Assembly (NCBI RefSeq): GCF_947331465.1
Contig: NZ_CAMZOK010000002.1
Location: 310,001 to 374,000, forward strand
Reading direction: 5' to 3'
Length of the DNA: 64,000 nucleotides
Origin: Shimia sp. Alg240-R146
GTDB lineage: Bacteria; Pseudomonadota; Alphaproteobacteria; Rhodobacterales; Rhodobacteraceae
The notes beneath the pieces are model-generated. The model worked only from the letters and a program-made list of their open reading frames with translations, was not told the origin of the DNA and did not search any database. The translations under genes were made by a program, and so were the position numbers. Below are positions 27,167 through 34,863 of this stretch, piece after piece (within the stretch, counting starts at the first letter, position 1; each line of letters starts with the position of its first letter).

Positions 27167-28492
27167 TCAGTCCTCTTGGGGCAGAACCAGATTGAGCACA
27201 ATCGCGCACAGCGCGGTAGGTGCAACGGCCGAGGTCATCAGCGTTTTCACAACACCCGGGAGGTACTGCACGGCTGTCGGAACAAGGTTCAGACCCAGGC
27301 CAACCGCCAATGAAATCGCGATGATCACCATGTTGCGGCGGTTCAGCGTTACCTCGCTCAGCACGTTCAGGCCAGCGGAGGCCACCATGCCAAACATCAC
27401 AATCACACCACCACCAAGAACCGGCAGAGGCATGGATGCGATCACGGCGCCAATTTTGGGTACAAGGCCACAGACGATCAACACGATGCCGCCAATGGTC
27501 ACGACATGACGGCTCATGACGCCGGTCATACCGACAATACCCACGTTCTGGCTAAAGGATGTATTCGGCAGGCCGCCGAACACACCGGCAATTGCCGTGC
27601 CCAGACCGTCAGCATAGGTTGCGCCCGCGATTTCTTCGTCAGTGGCGTCGCGTCCTGCGCCGGCCTTGGCGGTCGCTGAGGCATCGCCCACAGTTTCGAT
27701 GGCCGACACGATGGAGACCAGCGTGACCGCAATCACAGCGCCGAGGCTGAATTCAAAGCCATATGGTAGTGGGCTGATGTTGGTGATCCAGCTTGCTTTG
27801 CCAACCGAGGCAAAGCTGACCATGCCCAGCATGAATGCGAGTGCATAACCTGCCAACAAACCCACCAGAATGGCCGCGCTCGATAGAACACCTTTGGTAA
27901 AGAACTTGAGAACGAGAGCAACAATCACAACCGTCAGGGCCACTGACCAATGTTTGAGGGAGCCAAAGCTTTCGGCTTCCATTTGGAAACTGGCAGCGCC
28001 GCCGGCTGCGTATTTGATCGCAACGGGGATCAGGTAAAGACCAATCGCCAGAATGACGAGGCCGGTGACCAAGGGAGGGAACAGCCAGCGCAATTTGCCG
28101 ATGACCGAGCCAAGCGCGAAATGGATCACGCCGCCGATGATACAGGCGGTTAGTGCCACGCTGAGACCTTGTGTTGCCGCAACGCCGGCCAGAACCCCAA
28201 CAAAGGCAAAGCTGGTACCCTGCATGATGGGCAGGCGCGCGCCTACGGGGCCAAAACCCACGGTTTGAAACAGTGTCGCAATGCCGGCAAACAGCATCGC
28301 CATCTGGATCAGATAGATCTGTTCAGGTCCGCCAAAGGCCAGCCCCGCCGCGCCCGCGACGATGATTGATGGTGTGACGTTGGAGGCAAACATTGCCAAA
28401 ACGTGTTGGAACCCAAGGGGAATTGCTTGCCCTAAGGGGGGTGTGAAATTCGGATCTGATATCTGTCCCGTGTTTGCTGATGTGTCAGCCAT
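27167..28492 (-). CDS. NCS2 family purine (urate/xanthine) permease
   Basis: 441 residues with about 12-14 hydrophobic helices. NCS2 signatures include the start NFTPPLGQAIPLGFQHVLAMFASNVTP and the QNVGIVGMTGVMSRHVVTIGG segment matching the family motif QNxGxxxxTG(V/M). The uric-acid/xanthine subgroup (UacT/PucJ-like) is favoured by its place next to ureidoglycolate, allantoin and hydroxyisourate enzymes; sequence alone does not fix the substrate. AGGAGAAGAG precedes ATG 28492. Last gene of the minus-strand purine operon. Confidence 0.88.
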   Translation of the reverse strand: MADTSANTGQISDPNFTPPLGQAIPLGFQHVLAMFASNVTPSIIVAGAAGLAFGGPEQIYLIQMAMLFAGIATLFQTVGFGPVGARLPIMQGTSFAFVGVLAGVAATQGLSVALTACIIGGVIHFALGSVIGKLRWLFPPLVTGLVILAIGLYLIPVAIKYAAGGAASFQMEAESFGSLKHWSVALTVVIVALVLKFFTKGVLSSAAILVGLLAGYALAFMLGMVSFASVGKASWITNISPLPYGFEFSLGAVIAVTLVSIVSAIETVGDASATAKAGAGRDATDEEIAGATYADGLGTAIAGVFGGLPNTSFSQNVGIVGMTGVMSRHVVTIGGIVLIVCGLVPKIGAVIASMPLPVLGGGVIVMFGMVASAGLNVLSEVTLNRRNMVIIAISLAVGLGLNLVPTAVQYLPGVVKTLMTSAVAPTALCAIVLNLVLPQED

Positions 28493-28575
28493 TACTCTTC
28501 TCCTGTTGAGTGTGTGAGGCGCCGCTCTTTTTGGTTTGGCAGCTTTGTGGATGCCGGGTCAGTGCCCGGCGGTCT

Positions 28576-29061
28576 TCAGGCAGACACAATCTTGTAAGGC
28601 GTGTCGAACCAGAATTCTTCGAGATTGGGGCCGTCGCCGATCCGGTCGATCACGGCAAATAGCCCGGGCGCATGCAGAGGTGTCAGCACCCCATGCCACG
28701 TGTTGCGGTGGAAATTGATGCCCTGACCGGGTGCTGTAAGAAAGGCGTGCGGTGTTCCCGGTTGGCCAGTGTCGTCAGGTGCGACGATCACCAGAAACGG
28801 GTGTTGCGTCATCGGCAAGAAGGCTTGCGAGCCTTCGGGATGGCGCTCCATCATGGTTAAGTTGTAGGGCAGACTGCGGGGTTCGGCGTCAAACATCGAA
28901 ATTCCGGCCCGCCCGCTTGAGAAATCCATCTGCGCGAGGTCGTGATGCCGCCCGCAGAGGCCTTGGTTGATGAGTTTGTCGGGGGAGTTTCGAAGCGTTA
29001 TCACCTCACCAAACGGCGCAAAATCCTGAGTTGTCAGCGGTTTGATGAAGATTGTGGTCAC
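28576..29061 (-). CDS. allA: Ureidoglycolate lyase
   Basis: 161 residues; splits ureidoglycolate to glyoxylate and urea. Family features: IKPLTTQDFAPFGEVI at the start, MMERHPEGSQAFLPM with the conserved histidine/glutamate, and INFHRNTWHGVLTPL in the cupin core. GTG 29061 overlaps the stop of the puuE-uraD gene (GTGA), so it is translationally coupled. Confidence 0.94.
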   Translation of the reverse strand: MTTIFIKPLTTQDFAPFGEVITLRNSPDKLINQGLCGRHHDLAQMDFSSGRAGISMFDAEPRSLPYNLTMMERHPEGSQAFLPMTQHPFLVIVAPDDTGQPGTPHAFLTAPGQGINFHRNTWHGVLTPLHAPGLFAVIDRIGDGPNLEEFWFDTPYKIVSA

Positions 29062-30476
29062 GGCAACACGTCCAATAGACGGAAATAGGCGATCCGTTCG
29101 ACCTGCTTACAGGCCTCGGTGAATTCGGCGTCGCTGTCATGCCCAATGCGCTTCTTAAACGCGGCCATGATTGAATTCTTGTCGTGGTCACGAACAGCGA
29201 TAATGAAAGGAAAGCCGTGTTTGGCGACGTACTCGGTATTGAGGCGTGTGAAGGTGTCGCGTTCGTCATCCGTCAGCATATCAAGACCTGCGCTGGCTTG
29301 CTCGGAAGTGCTTTCGGCCGTCAAGCGACCCGCAGCAGCGAGTTTGCCCGCGAGATCAGGGTGGGCCGTGAGTACATCCATCTGTGCCGCGCGGCTGGCG
29401 GTGCGGAAAGCGCGGCAGAGCGCGTTGTGCAAACCGACGGCGCTGTCGTGGGCGGGGCCAAGTTCAAGATCAAAAGCGCCTTCTGCAACCCACTCGGAAT
29501 GCTCAAAAATACCGCCGTAGGCAGCCACAAAGCCGGACCTGCTCATCTGGCTCGGGCGTGAGAAGCGCTTATGTGGATGGGTCTTGGCCCAGTGTTCAGC
29601 AACGTCGATCCGGCGAGGCGTCCAGACGTCCTCATAGCCTTTAATGTAGTTGATAAATTTCTTCAGGCCCGCCAATTTCCCCGGCCGCCCGATTAGGCGG
29701 CAATGCAGCCCGATCGACATCATCTTTGGCGCGCCTTCGCTGCCTTCTTCATAAAGTACGTCCAATGCGTCTTTGAGATAGGTGAAGAACTGCTCGCCTG
29801 TGATGTAGCCCGGCGCGGTGGCAAACCGCATGTCGTTGGCTTCCAGCGTGTAAGGAATGATCAGTTGATCACGGTCCCCGACCTCCAACCAATATGGCAG
29901 ATCATCGTCGTAGGTGTCTGACACGTAGTCAAAACCACCTTCTTCGGCGACCAGCCGGACCGTATTTTGTGAGCAACGCCCAGTGTACCAGCCGCGTGGA
30001 CGTTCCCCGACAACCTCGGTGTGGAGCCGGATTGCATCGGCAATCGCTGCGCGCTCCTCGTCCTCGGGCATGTCTTTGTGTTCAACCCACTTGAGCCCGT
30101 GGCTTGCGATTTCCCAATTGGCATCTTTCATCGCCGCGACCTGTTCCGGACTGCGGGCGAGGGCCGTGGCAACTCCGTAGATCGTTACGGGGATCGCAGT
30201 TTCGGTGAAAAGCCGATGTAGGCGCCAAAAACCGGCGCGGGCGCCGTATTCATAGATCGACTCCATGTTCCAGTGACGCTGTCCGGGCCAGGAAGCCGCA
30301 CCTGCGATGTCAGATAGGAAAGCTTCTGATCCTGCGTCGCCGTGCAGCACGCAGTTTTCACCGCCTTCTTCGTAGTTCAAAACAAATTGAACAGCGACTT
30401 TGGCCCCGTCCGGCCATTGTGCGTGCGGAGGGTTGGGGCCGTAGCCCCGCATGTCACGAGTGTAACGGTTCACCAT
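29058..30476 (-). CDS. puuE: Fused allantoinase (PuuE) and OHCU decarboxylase (UraD)
   Basis: 472 residues with two enzyme domains. Residues 1-300 are a polysaccharide-deacetylase-type allantoinase of the PuuE group (FVLNYEEGGENCVLHGD, WEIASHGLKWVEH, PRGWYTGRCSQNT, SIGLHCRLIGRPG). Residues 306-472 are OHCU decarboxylase (FSRPSQMSRSGFVAAYGGIFEHS, catalytic AHPDLAGK at 371-378, GFPFIIAVR at 421-429). The protein would take OHCU to S-allantoin and then to allantoate. Such fusions are known in proteobacteria. The domains act just after HiuH, whose gene lies divergently upstream. Confidence 0.95.
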   Translation of the reverse strand: MVNRYTRDMRGYGPNPPHAQWPDGAKVAVQFVLNYEEGGENCVLHGDAGSEAFLSDIAGAASWPGQRHWNMESIYEYGARAGFWRLHRLFTETAIPVTIYGVATALARSPEQVAAMKDANWEIASHGLKWVEHKDMPEDEERAAIADAIRLHTEVVGERPRGWYTGRCSQNTVRLVAEEGGFDYVSDTYDDDLPYWLEVGDRDQLIIPYTLEANDMRFATAPGYITGEQFFTYLKDALDVLYEEGSEGAPKMMSIGLHCRLIGRPGKLAGLKKFINYIKGYEDVWTPRRIDVAEHWAKTHPHKRFSRPSQMSRSGFVAAYGGIFEHSEWVAEGAFDLELGPAHDSAVGLHNALCRAFRTASRAAQMDVLTAHPDLAGKLAAAGRLTAESTSEQASAGLDMLTDDERDTFTRLNTEYVAKHGFPFIIAVRDHDKNSIMAAFKKRIGHDSDAEFTEACKQVERIAYFRLLDVLP

Positions 30477-30508
30477 AAGTCGTAAGTGGCCCTGTTTGCG
30501 TTTGTTCT

Positions 30509-30525
30509 GTTTTATCCGATAAAAC
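30509..30525. promoter_or_regulatory. Palindrome in the puuE-hiuH divergent promoter region
   Basis: GTTTTATC-C-GATAAAAC is a perfect odd palindrome with eight-base arms. It lies 33 nt upstream of puuE and about 110 nt upstream of hiuH, as expected for a regulator site of a divergent pair. Confidence 0.6.
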
Positions 30526-30534
30526 GGGGCAATA

Positions 30535-30555
30535 CTTTCTTATTATTTTTGAAAG
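30535..30555. promoter_or_regulatory. Imperfect dyad in the puuE-hiuH gap, possible LysR box
   Basis: CTTTC and GAAAG arms flank 11 AT-rich bases that end in ATTTTT. The same ATTTTTGAA(A)G half is found in the LysR-puuD gap at 31930-31948. The LysR protein encoded between the two genes is the natural candidate ligand. Confidence 0.35.
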
Positions 30556-30633
30556 AGCTATCGGAGCGCTCTCTCTGCACTTGCCGCAGCAATGAGCGCT
30601 AAAACCATGTTGTGATTGAAAAAGGGGCGAATG

Positions 30634-30987
30634 ATGGCTGGTTATCTTACCACTCATGTACTGGACACGGCGCGAGGGGTGCCTGCAGAAGGCATCAAGA
30701 TCGCGCTTTATCGCGTATCGGGCAATTCGCATCGTAAGATTGCCGAAGCCGTTACCAACGCTGATGGGCGTACCGACGGCCCGATACTGCCGGAGGGCAA
30801 GTTCAAGACGGGCAGCTATGAGCTTATCTTCTTCTGCGGCGACTATTTGCGCGAAACGGGGCAGGTCGAAGGCGAGACCCTGTTTTTGGACAGCGTGCCG
30901 ATCCGGTTTGGCATGGATGCAGAGGATCATTACCACGTGCCGCTGTTGCTCTCCCCGTTCGGATATTCCACTTATCGCGGCAGCTAA
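30634..30987 (+). CDS. hiuH: 5-hydroxyisourate hydrolase (transthyretin-like)
   Basis: 117 residues; hydrolyses 5-hydroxyisourate, the product of urate oxidase, to OHCU. It starts GYLTTHVLDTARGVPA, with the first catalytic histidine in THVLD, continues with GRTDGP and HYHVPLLLSP, and ends in the diagnostic YRGS. Of two adjacent ATGs (30631, 30634), the second has better spacing to AGGGG. Its stop overlaps the stop of the convergent LysR gene. Confidence 0.95.
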   Translation: MAGYLTTHVLDTARGVPAEGIKIALYRVSGNSHRKIAEAVTNADGRTDGPILPEGKFKTGSYELIFFCGDYLRETGQVEGETLFLDSVPIRFGMDAEDHYHVPLLLSPFGYSTYRGS

Positions 30988-31910
30988 GCAGCTGCCGTTA
31001 CAAGATTTTTCTTCAGTTCGGCTTGAACGCGTGGTGTCATCCAGTCGATGAACAGACGCGTTTTGGGATCCTGATGGCGACGATGCGTGTAAAGCAGCGC
31101 CATTTGGATTGAGACCGGGGGCGTTTCGGTGAGAACCGGCGTCAAAGCCCCTGACGCAAGGTGTTCGGCGATCTCAAACACTGGCTTGAGGGTAACTCCT
31201 AGCCCGTCCAGAGCCCAGTTGGTTAGAACGTCGCCGTCGTCTGACTCAAATGGGCCTTTGACGGCAAAACGTTGCACACCTTTGCTGGTTTCAAGCGGCC
31301 ATTGAAACTCAGGCGCGCCCGGATACCGCAAGTTGAGGCAGTCATGTGTGCCATTTGTCAGTTGGGTAGGGGTCTCCGGGGTACCCCGTTCGGAGAGATA
31401 GGTCGGCGCGGCGCAAAGCACGCGGGTGCAGTCGGCGATTTTCTTGATGCGCAGAGTGCTGTCTTCGGGCAAGCCTAAGAAAAAGGCGACGTCCAAGCCT
31501 TCGGCAGTGAGATCAAGCTTGCGATCCGAAAGTCGCAAACGCAGATCGATCAGCGGGTACTCTTTTTTGAATTCAGGGATGAGCGGGGCAATCAGGCGTC
31601 GCCCGACACCAAGCGGGGCGGCGACATGCAGCAAGCCACGAGGGCTTTGGGTAATAGAATTCACTGCCGCTTCCGCCTCGTCAATGGATTCAAGAATTTT
31701 GCAGGCGCCCTCGTAGAAGATGTTGCCTTGTTCCGTCGGATTAAGTTGCCGCGTGGTACGGTGAAACAGCCGAACGCTCAGATAGTCCTCCAGTTGCGAA
31801 ATCCGTGAGGATGCCACCGCCGCAGAAATGCGCTGATCGCGGGCGGCGGCGGACATGCTGCCGAGTTCATAGACACGGACAAAGGTGCGGATGTTGTCAA
31901 AGTAGGACAT
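30984..31910 (-). CDS. LysR family transcriptional regulator, probably of purine catabolism
   Basis: 308 residues. The N-terminal winged helix has FVRVYELGSMSAAARDQRISAAVASSRISQLEDYLSVRLFHRTTRQLNPTEQG, a clear LysR HTH. The effector-binding domain follows (LLHVAAPLGVGRRLIAPLIPEF). It is divergent from puuD and convergent with hiuH, so regulation of these genes is likely. The ligand (urate or allantoin?) is unknown. Confidence 0.9.
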   Translation of the reverse strand: MSYFDNIRTFVRVYELGSMSAAARDQRISAAVASSRISQLEDYLSVRLFHRTTRQLNPTEQGNIFYEGACKILESIDEAEAAVNSITQSPRGLLHVAAPLGVGRRLIAPLIPEFKKEYPLIDLRLRLSDRKLDLTAEGLDVAFFLGLPEDSTLRIKKIADCTRVLCAAPTYLSERGTPETPTQLTNGTHDCLNLRYPGAPEFQWPLETSKGVQRFAVKGPFESDDGDVLTNWALDGLGVTLKPVFEIAEHLASGALTPVLTETPPVSIQMALLYTHRRHQDPKTRLFIDWMTPRVQAELKKNLVTAAA

Positions 31911-31929
31911 GGTAATATGTGCTGGCCAT

Positions 31930-31948
31930 CTTCAGGATATTTTTGAAG
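31930..31948. promoter_or_regulatory. Dyad in the LysR-puuD divergent promoter region
   Basis: CTTCA-n9-TGAAG with an AT-rich centre ending ATTTTTGAAG. It lies 20 nt upstream of the LysR start, the usual place for an autoregulatory LysR site, and resembles the dyad at 30535-30555. Confidence 0.4.
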
Positions 31949-32024
31949 CTGTTCGGAGTTTTTCACGATAGAGAAGAAAACGAGCCTGCGCTAGCGTTTA
32001 GGGAACGGATTGAAGGAGCACGAC

Positions 32025-33257
32025 ATGGCGGACTTAGCGATCATCTGGGACTGGCTGGGCTTTGGTGTGCGCTGGCTACATGTGATTACGGCAATCGCGT
32101 GGATTGGTTCTTCCTTCTATTTCATTGCACTGGACCTTGGATTGCGGCAGGCGCCGGACTTGCCGAAGGGCGCGCATGGCGAAGAATGGCAGGTGCATGG
32201 CGGCGGGTTTTATCACGTGCGCAAGTACTTGGTGGCGCCTGCAGAGATGCCTGATCACCTGACCTGGTTTAAATGGGAGAGCTACTCAACCTGGTTGTCG
32301 GGCGCAGCGCTTTTGATGGTTGTCTATTGGGCCGGGGGCGAGCTGTACCTGATTGATCAGGCCAAAGCGGACCTGGCGCTTTGGCAGGGCATCGCGATTT
32401 CTGCAGCCTCCTTGACCGTGGGCTGGATTGTCTATGACGGACTTTGTAAATCGCGTTTGGGAGAGCATCCGACAGCGCTGATGGTGCTGCTTTTCGCGCT
32501 TCTTGTTGCGATGGGGTACGGCTACAACGAGATCTTCACAGGCCGTGCTATGATGCTTCATCTGGGCGCCTTCACCGCGACGATTATGACGGCCAATGTG
32601 TTCTTTATCATCATGCCAAATCAGCGGATCGTCGTGAAGGATTTGCAGGAAGGCCGCACGCCGGATGCCAAATACGGCAAGATCGCTAAGCTGCGGTCTA
32701 CGCACAATAACTATCTGACACTGCCAGTTGTGTTCCTGATGTTGTCCAACCACTACCCGCTGGCATTTGCCAGCCAATACAATTGGTTGATCGCCGCGCT
32801 TGTTTTCCTGATGGGAGTTACGATCCGGCATTTTTTCAATTCGATGCACGCCCGTAAAGGCAAGCCATATTGGACTTGGGCAGTTACCGCGGTGTTGTTC
32901 ATTGCGATTATGTGGTTGTCGACCGCGCCATTGACGCAGAGTGACCTGGAAGAAGAAGAGGCGCGGGCGTTGACACCAACAGAGCAGGTTTACGCGGATG
33001 CAGCCGGGTTTGAAGATGTGACCGATATCGTACTGGGTCGTTGTTCGATGTGCCATGCGAGAGAGCCGGGGTATGACGGCATTCATCGTGCGCCAAAGAA
33101 CGTGTTGTTGGAAACGCCGTCAGAAGTGGCGGCCTATGCGCAGCAGATCTATCTGCATTCCGGTGTCACGGATGCCATGCCCCCGGCCAATGTGAGCTGG
33201 ATGGAGTCAGAGGAACGTCGCGCGATTGTGGCTTGGTTTAACGCGGCGCGCAGCTAG
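32025..33257 (+). CDS. puuD: Membrane urate oxidase PuuD with C-terminal cytochrome c domain
   Basis: 410 residues. About eight hydrophobic helices (WLHVITAIAWIGSSFYFIALD at the start) form the Urate_ox_N domain. The C-terminal ~80 residues form a cytochrome c domain with haem motif CSMCH (340-344) and a late MPP methionine as possible axial ligand. PuuD oxidises urate and passes electrons to the respiratory chain rather than making hydrogen peroxide. AAGGAG (32013-32018) sets ATG 32025. It lies beside hiuH, puuE-uraD and the permease. Confidence 0.94.
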   Translation: MADLAIIWDWLGFGVRWLHVITAIAWIGSSFYFIALDLGLRQAPDLPKGAHGEEWQVHGGGFYHVRKYLVAPAEMPDHLTWFKWESYSTWLSGAALLMVVYWAGGELYLIDQAKADLALWQGIAISAASLTVGWIVYDGLCKSRLGEHPTALMVLLFALLVAMGYGYNEIFTGRAMMLHLGAFTATIMTANVFFIIMPNQRIVVKDLQEGRTPDAKYGKIAKLRSTHNNYLTLPVVFLMLSNHYPLAFASQYNWLIAALVFLMGVTIRHFFNSMHARKGKPYWTWAVTAVLFIAIMWLSTAPLTQSDLEEEEARALTPTEQVYADAAGFEDVTDIVLGRCSMCHAREPGYDGIHRAPKNVLLETPSEVAAYAQQIYLHSGVTDAMPPANVSWMESEERRAIVAWFNAARS

Positions 33258-33280
33258 GGCTGATTTGATGAAGGTGTTTG

Positions 33281-33940
33281 ATGGGTAAAGCGGTCATTTT
33301 TGATTTGGACGGCACGCTGGTAGACAGTGCGCCGGAAATTCAGGACGCGGTAAATCGAGTTTGGCAGGCGCGAGGATATTCGCCTTTTGATTTGCCAACT
33401 GTGATCTCCTTTGTCGGGAAAGGGTTGCCGAATTTGATCCGGTTGGCGATGGCTGCTCGCGGCGTCGATGAGGCGGATTTTCAAAGCATGCACGATGAAG
33501 TTCTAGCGGTCTACAATTCGGCGGACGGGTCATTGACCAAACCATATCAAGGGGTGGCAGAAACGCTGATGAGCCTTCAATCACAGGGTATCCGCTTGGG
33601 TGTCTGTACCAACAAACCCGAAGACGCTGCGCGCCATGTGTTGCGGCTTTTGGGATGGGACCAGATGTTTGAAGTGGTCATTGGCGGCGATTCACTGGCG
33701 TGGCGCAAACCTGATCCACGGCCACTTGAGGCAGTTTGGGACGCTTTGGGTCGCGGGACGGCGCTGTATGTCGGTGACAGTGAAATCGATGCGGAGACCG
33801 CAGCTGGGCTAAGAATGAAGTTTGCTTTGTTCACAGAGGGGTATCGGAAAAAACCTGTCGATGAGTTGCCACATGACTATGTTTTCTCCGACTATGGCGC
33901 CTTTGCGAAAATCGTCGATGATGCCTTGCAGGGCGCCTAA
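33281..33940 (+). CDS. gph: Phosphoglycolate phosphatase (HAD superfamily)
   Basis: 219 residues. HAD motif I is IFDLDGTLVDSAPEIQDAVN, motif II VCTNKP, then WRKPDPRP and motif IV YVGDSEIDAETA. DGTLVDSAPE and the cap sequence fit Gph, which removes phosphoglycolate and yields glycolate, then glyoxylate; other HAD substrates cannot be ruled out. It starts 23 nt after puuD, so it is probably in the same transcript, where a glyoxylate-related role would fit. Confidence 0.88.
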   Translation: MGKAVIFDLDGTLVDSAPEIQDAVNRVWQARGYSPFDLPTVISFVGKGLPNLIRLAMAARGVDEADFQSMHDEVLAVYNSADGSLTKPYQGVAETLMSLQSQGIRLGVCTNKPEDAARHVLRLLGWDQMFEVVIGGDSLAWRKPDPRPLEAVWDALGRGTALYVGDSEIDAETAAGLRMKFALFTEGYRKKPVDELPHDYVFSDYGAFAKIVDDALQGA

Positions 33941-34031
33941 ACTTACGGCTCGTCACGCAATCGTCGCTTGCCCCCATGCGGCAATTGTCTCTAGGCTAGG
34001 CTCAACTGTGACTTAGTTGGGAGATTTTTCC

Positions 34032-34607
34032 ATGAAATCCTTTTTTGCCAAAGGTTTGGCGGCTCTTTCGCTGATGGTTGCCGGAGCTGTGAGCGCGGCG
34101 GAGATCGAAGTGTCGCCTGCAAATCCGCAGCCAAGTGGGCTGAAAAGCGGGTTGAAAGTGTCTTACTATACAGGTGAGCGCTCGGTTCGGACGGTGAGCA
34201 ACGCCAAGCAGCGGTTGAGCAAGGCCAAGCCGGGCAAGCCGTTGTCGGGGTTCAACTATCCCGACAAAGGGCGCGGCGCTGAGGTGCTGACTTCGGGGCT
34301 TGCGGAATTGGTTGTGGCGGATATCTCCGGCTATATCAAATTTCCGGCTGCAGGCACCTATGACCTTGAATTCTTTAGCAATGATGGCTCCGAGATCTGG
34401 ATCGACGGCAAGCAGGTGGCGAAGCTGAACGGCATCTCACCGTGTGCCAGCGCGGGGCGGCCAAAGATCAAAGTCCCGAGCGCAGGCTGGTATGATTTCA
34501 AAGCCGTCTATTTCCAAAAAGAAGGCACAGCCTGTCTGGAATCGGAGTGGAAAGCGCCGGGTGGCAAACGCCAGCTGATCCCGAATTCGGCATTTGGCTA
34601 TAAGTGA
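34032..34607 (+). CDS. Secreted PA14-domain protein
   Basis: 191 residues. The signal peptide MKSFFAKGLAALSLMVAGAVSAA precedes the mature protein. The PA14-type sandwich is seen as GLKVSYYTGE ... YIKFPAAGTYDLEFFSNDGSEIWIDGKQVAKLNG ... GWYDFKAVYFQKEGTACLESEWKAPGG, including the FxSxDGSxxxIDG loop that often binds calcium or carbohydrate. A role outside the cytoplasm is likely; the ligand is unknown. It is followed by a strong terminator, so it is a single transcription unit. Confidence 0.85.
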   Translation: MKSFFAKGLAALSLMVAGAVSAAEIEVSPANPQPSGLKSGLKVSYYTGERSVRTVSNAKQRLSKAKPGKPLSGFNYPDKGRGAEVLTSGLAELVVADISGYIKFPAAGTYDLEFFSNDGSEIWIDGKQVAKLNGISPCASAGRPKIKVPSAGWYDFKAVYFQKEGTACLESEWKAPGGKRQLIPNSAFGYK

Positions 34608-34630
34608 CGTTAACCAATATTGGTGCACAG

Positions 34631-34654
34631 AAGGGGGCTTTGGCCCCCTTTTTT
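34631..34654 (+). terminator. Rho-independent terminator of the PA14 gene
   Basis: AAGGGGGC (34631-34638) and GCCCCCTT (34643-34650) with a TTTG loop, followed by an uninterrupted T-run. It lies 24 nt past the stop codon. Confidence 0.93.
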
Positions 34655-34680
34655 GTGCGGCAATGTCAGATAGGTAAAAC

Positions 34681-34713
34681 GTCGGTATTGCGACGGTATC
34701 GCGTAGGTGGCGT
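34681..34713 (+). repeat. 11-nt tandem repeat element, site 2
   Basis: Three adjacent 11-mers: GTCGGTATTGC, GACGGTATCGC and GTAGGTGGCGT, then TTTTT. The unit matches sites at 21153 and 55373. It sits between a terminator and the SulP gene, in its promoter region. Confidence 0.8.
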
Positions 34714-34863
34714 TTTTGAAGCCTAGAAAGCAGGCGAAAACGGGATTTTGCGCAACGGGTTTTGCTCTGACGTTTGGTTCGAATGGGCCGTCGCTTGTGC
34801 GATCAGCGGAAAACCGCTAGGGACGCGACAAGCGAACACTCCTTACAGACGCAGGTATCCGAT

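Noticed and set aside
34774..34863. 30-residue N-terminal extension of the SulP permease
   Set aside because: Open but not coding-like (VRMGRRLCDQRKTARD), no ribosome site, and directly behind the repeat element; ATG 34864 or later is more likely, though proof is lacking.
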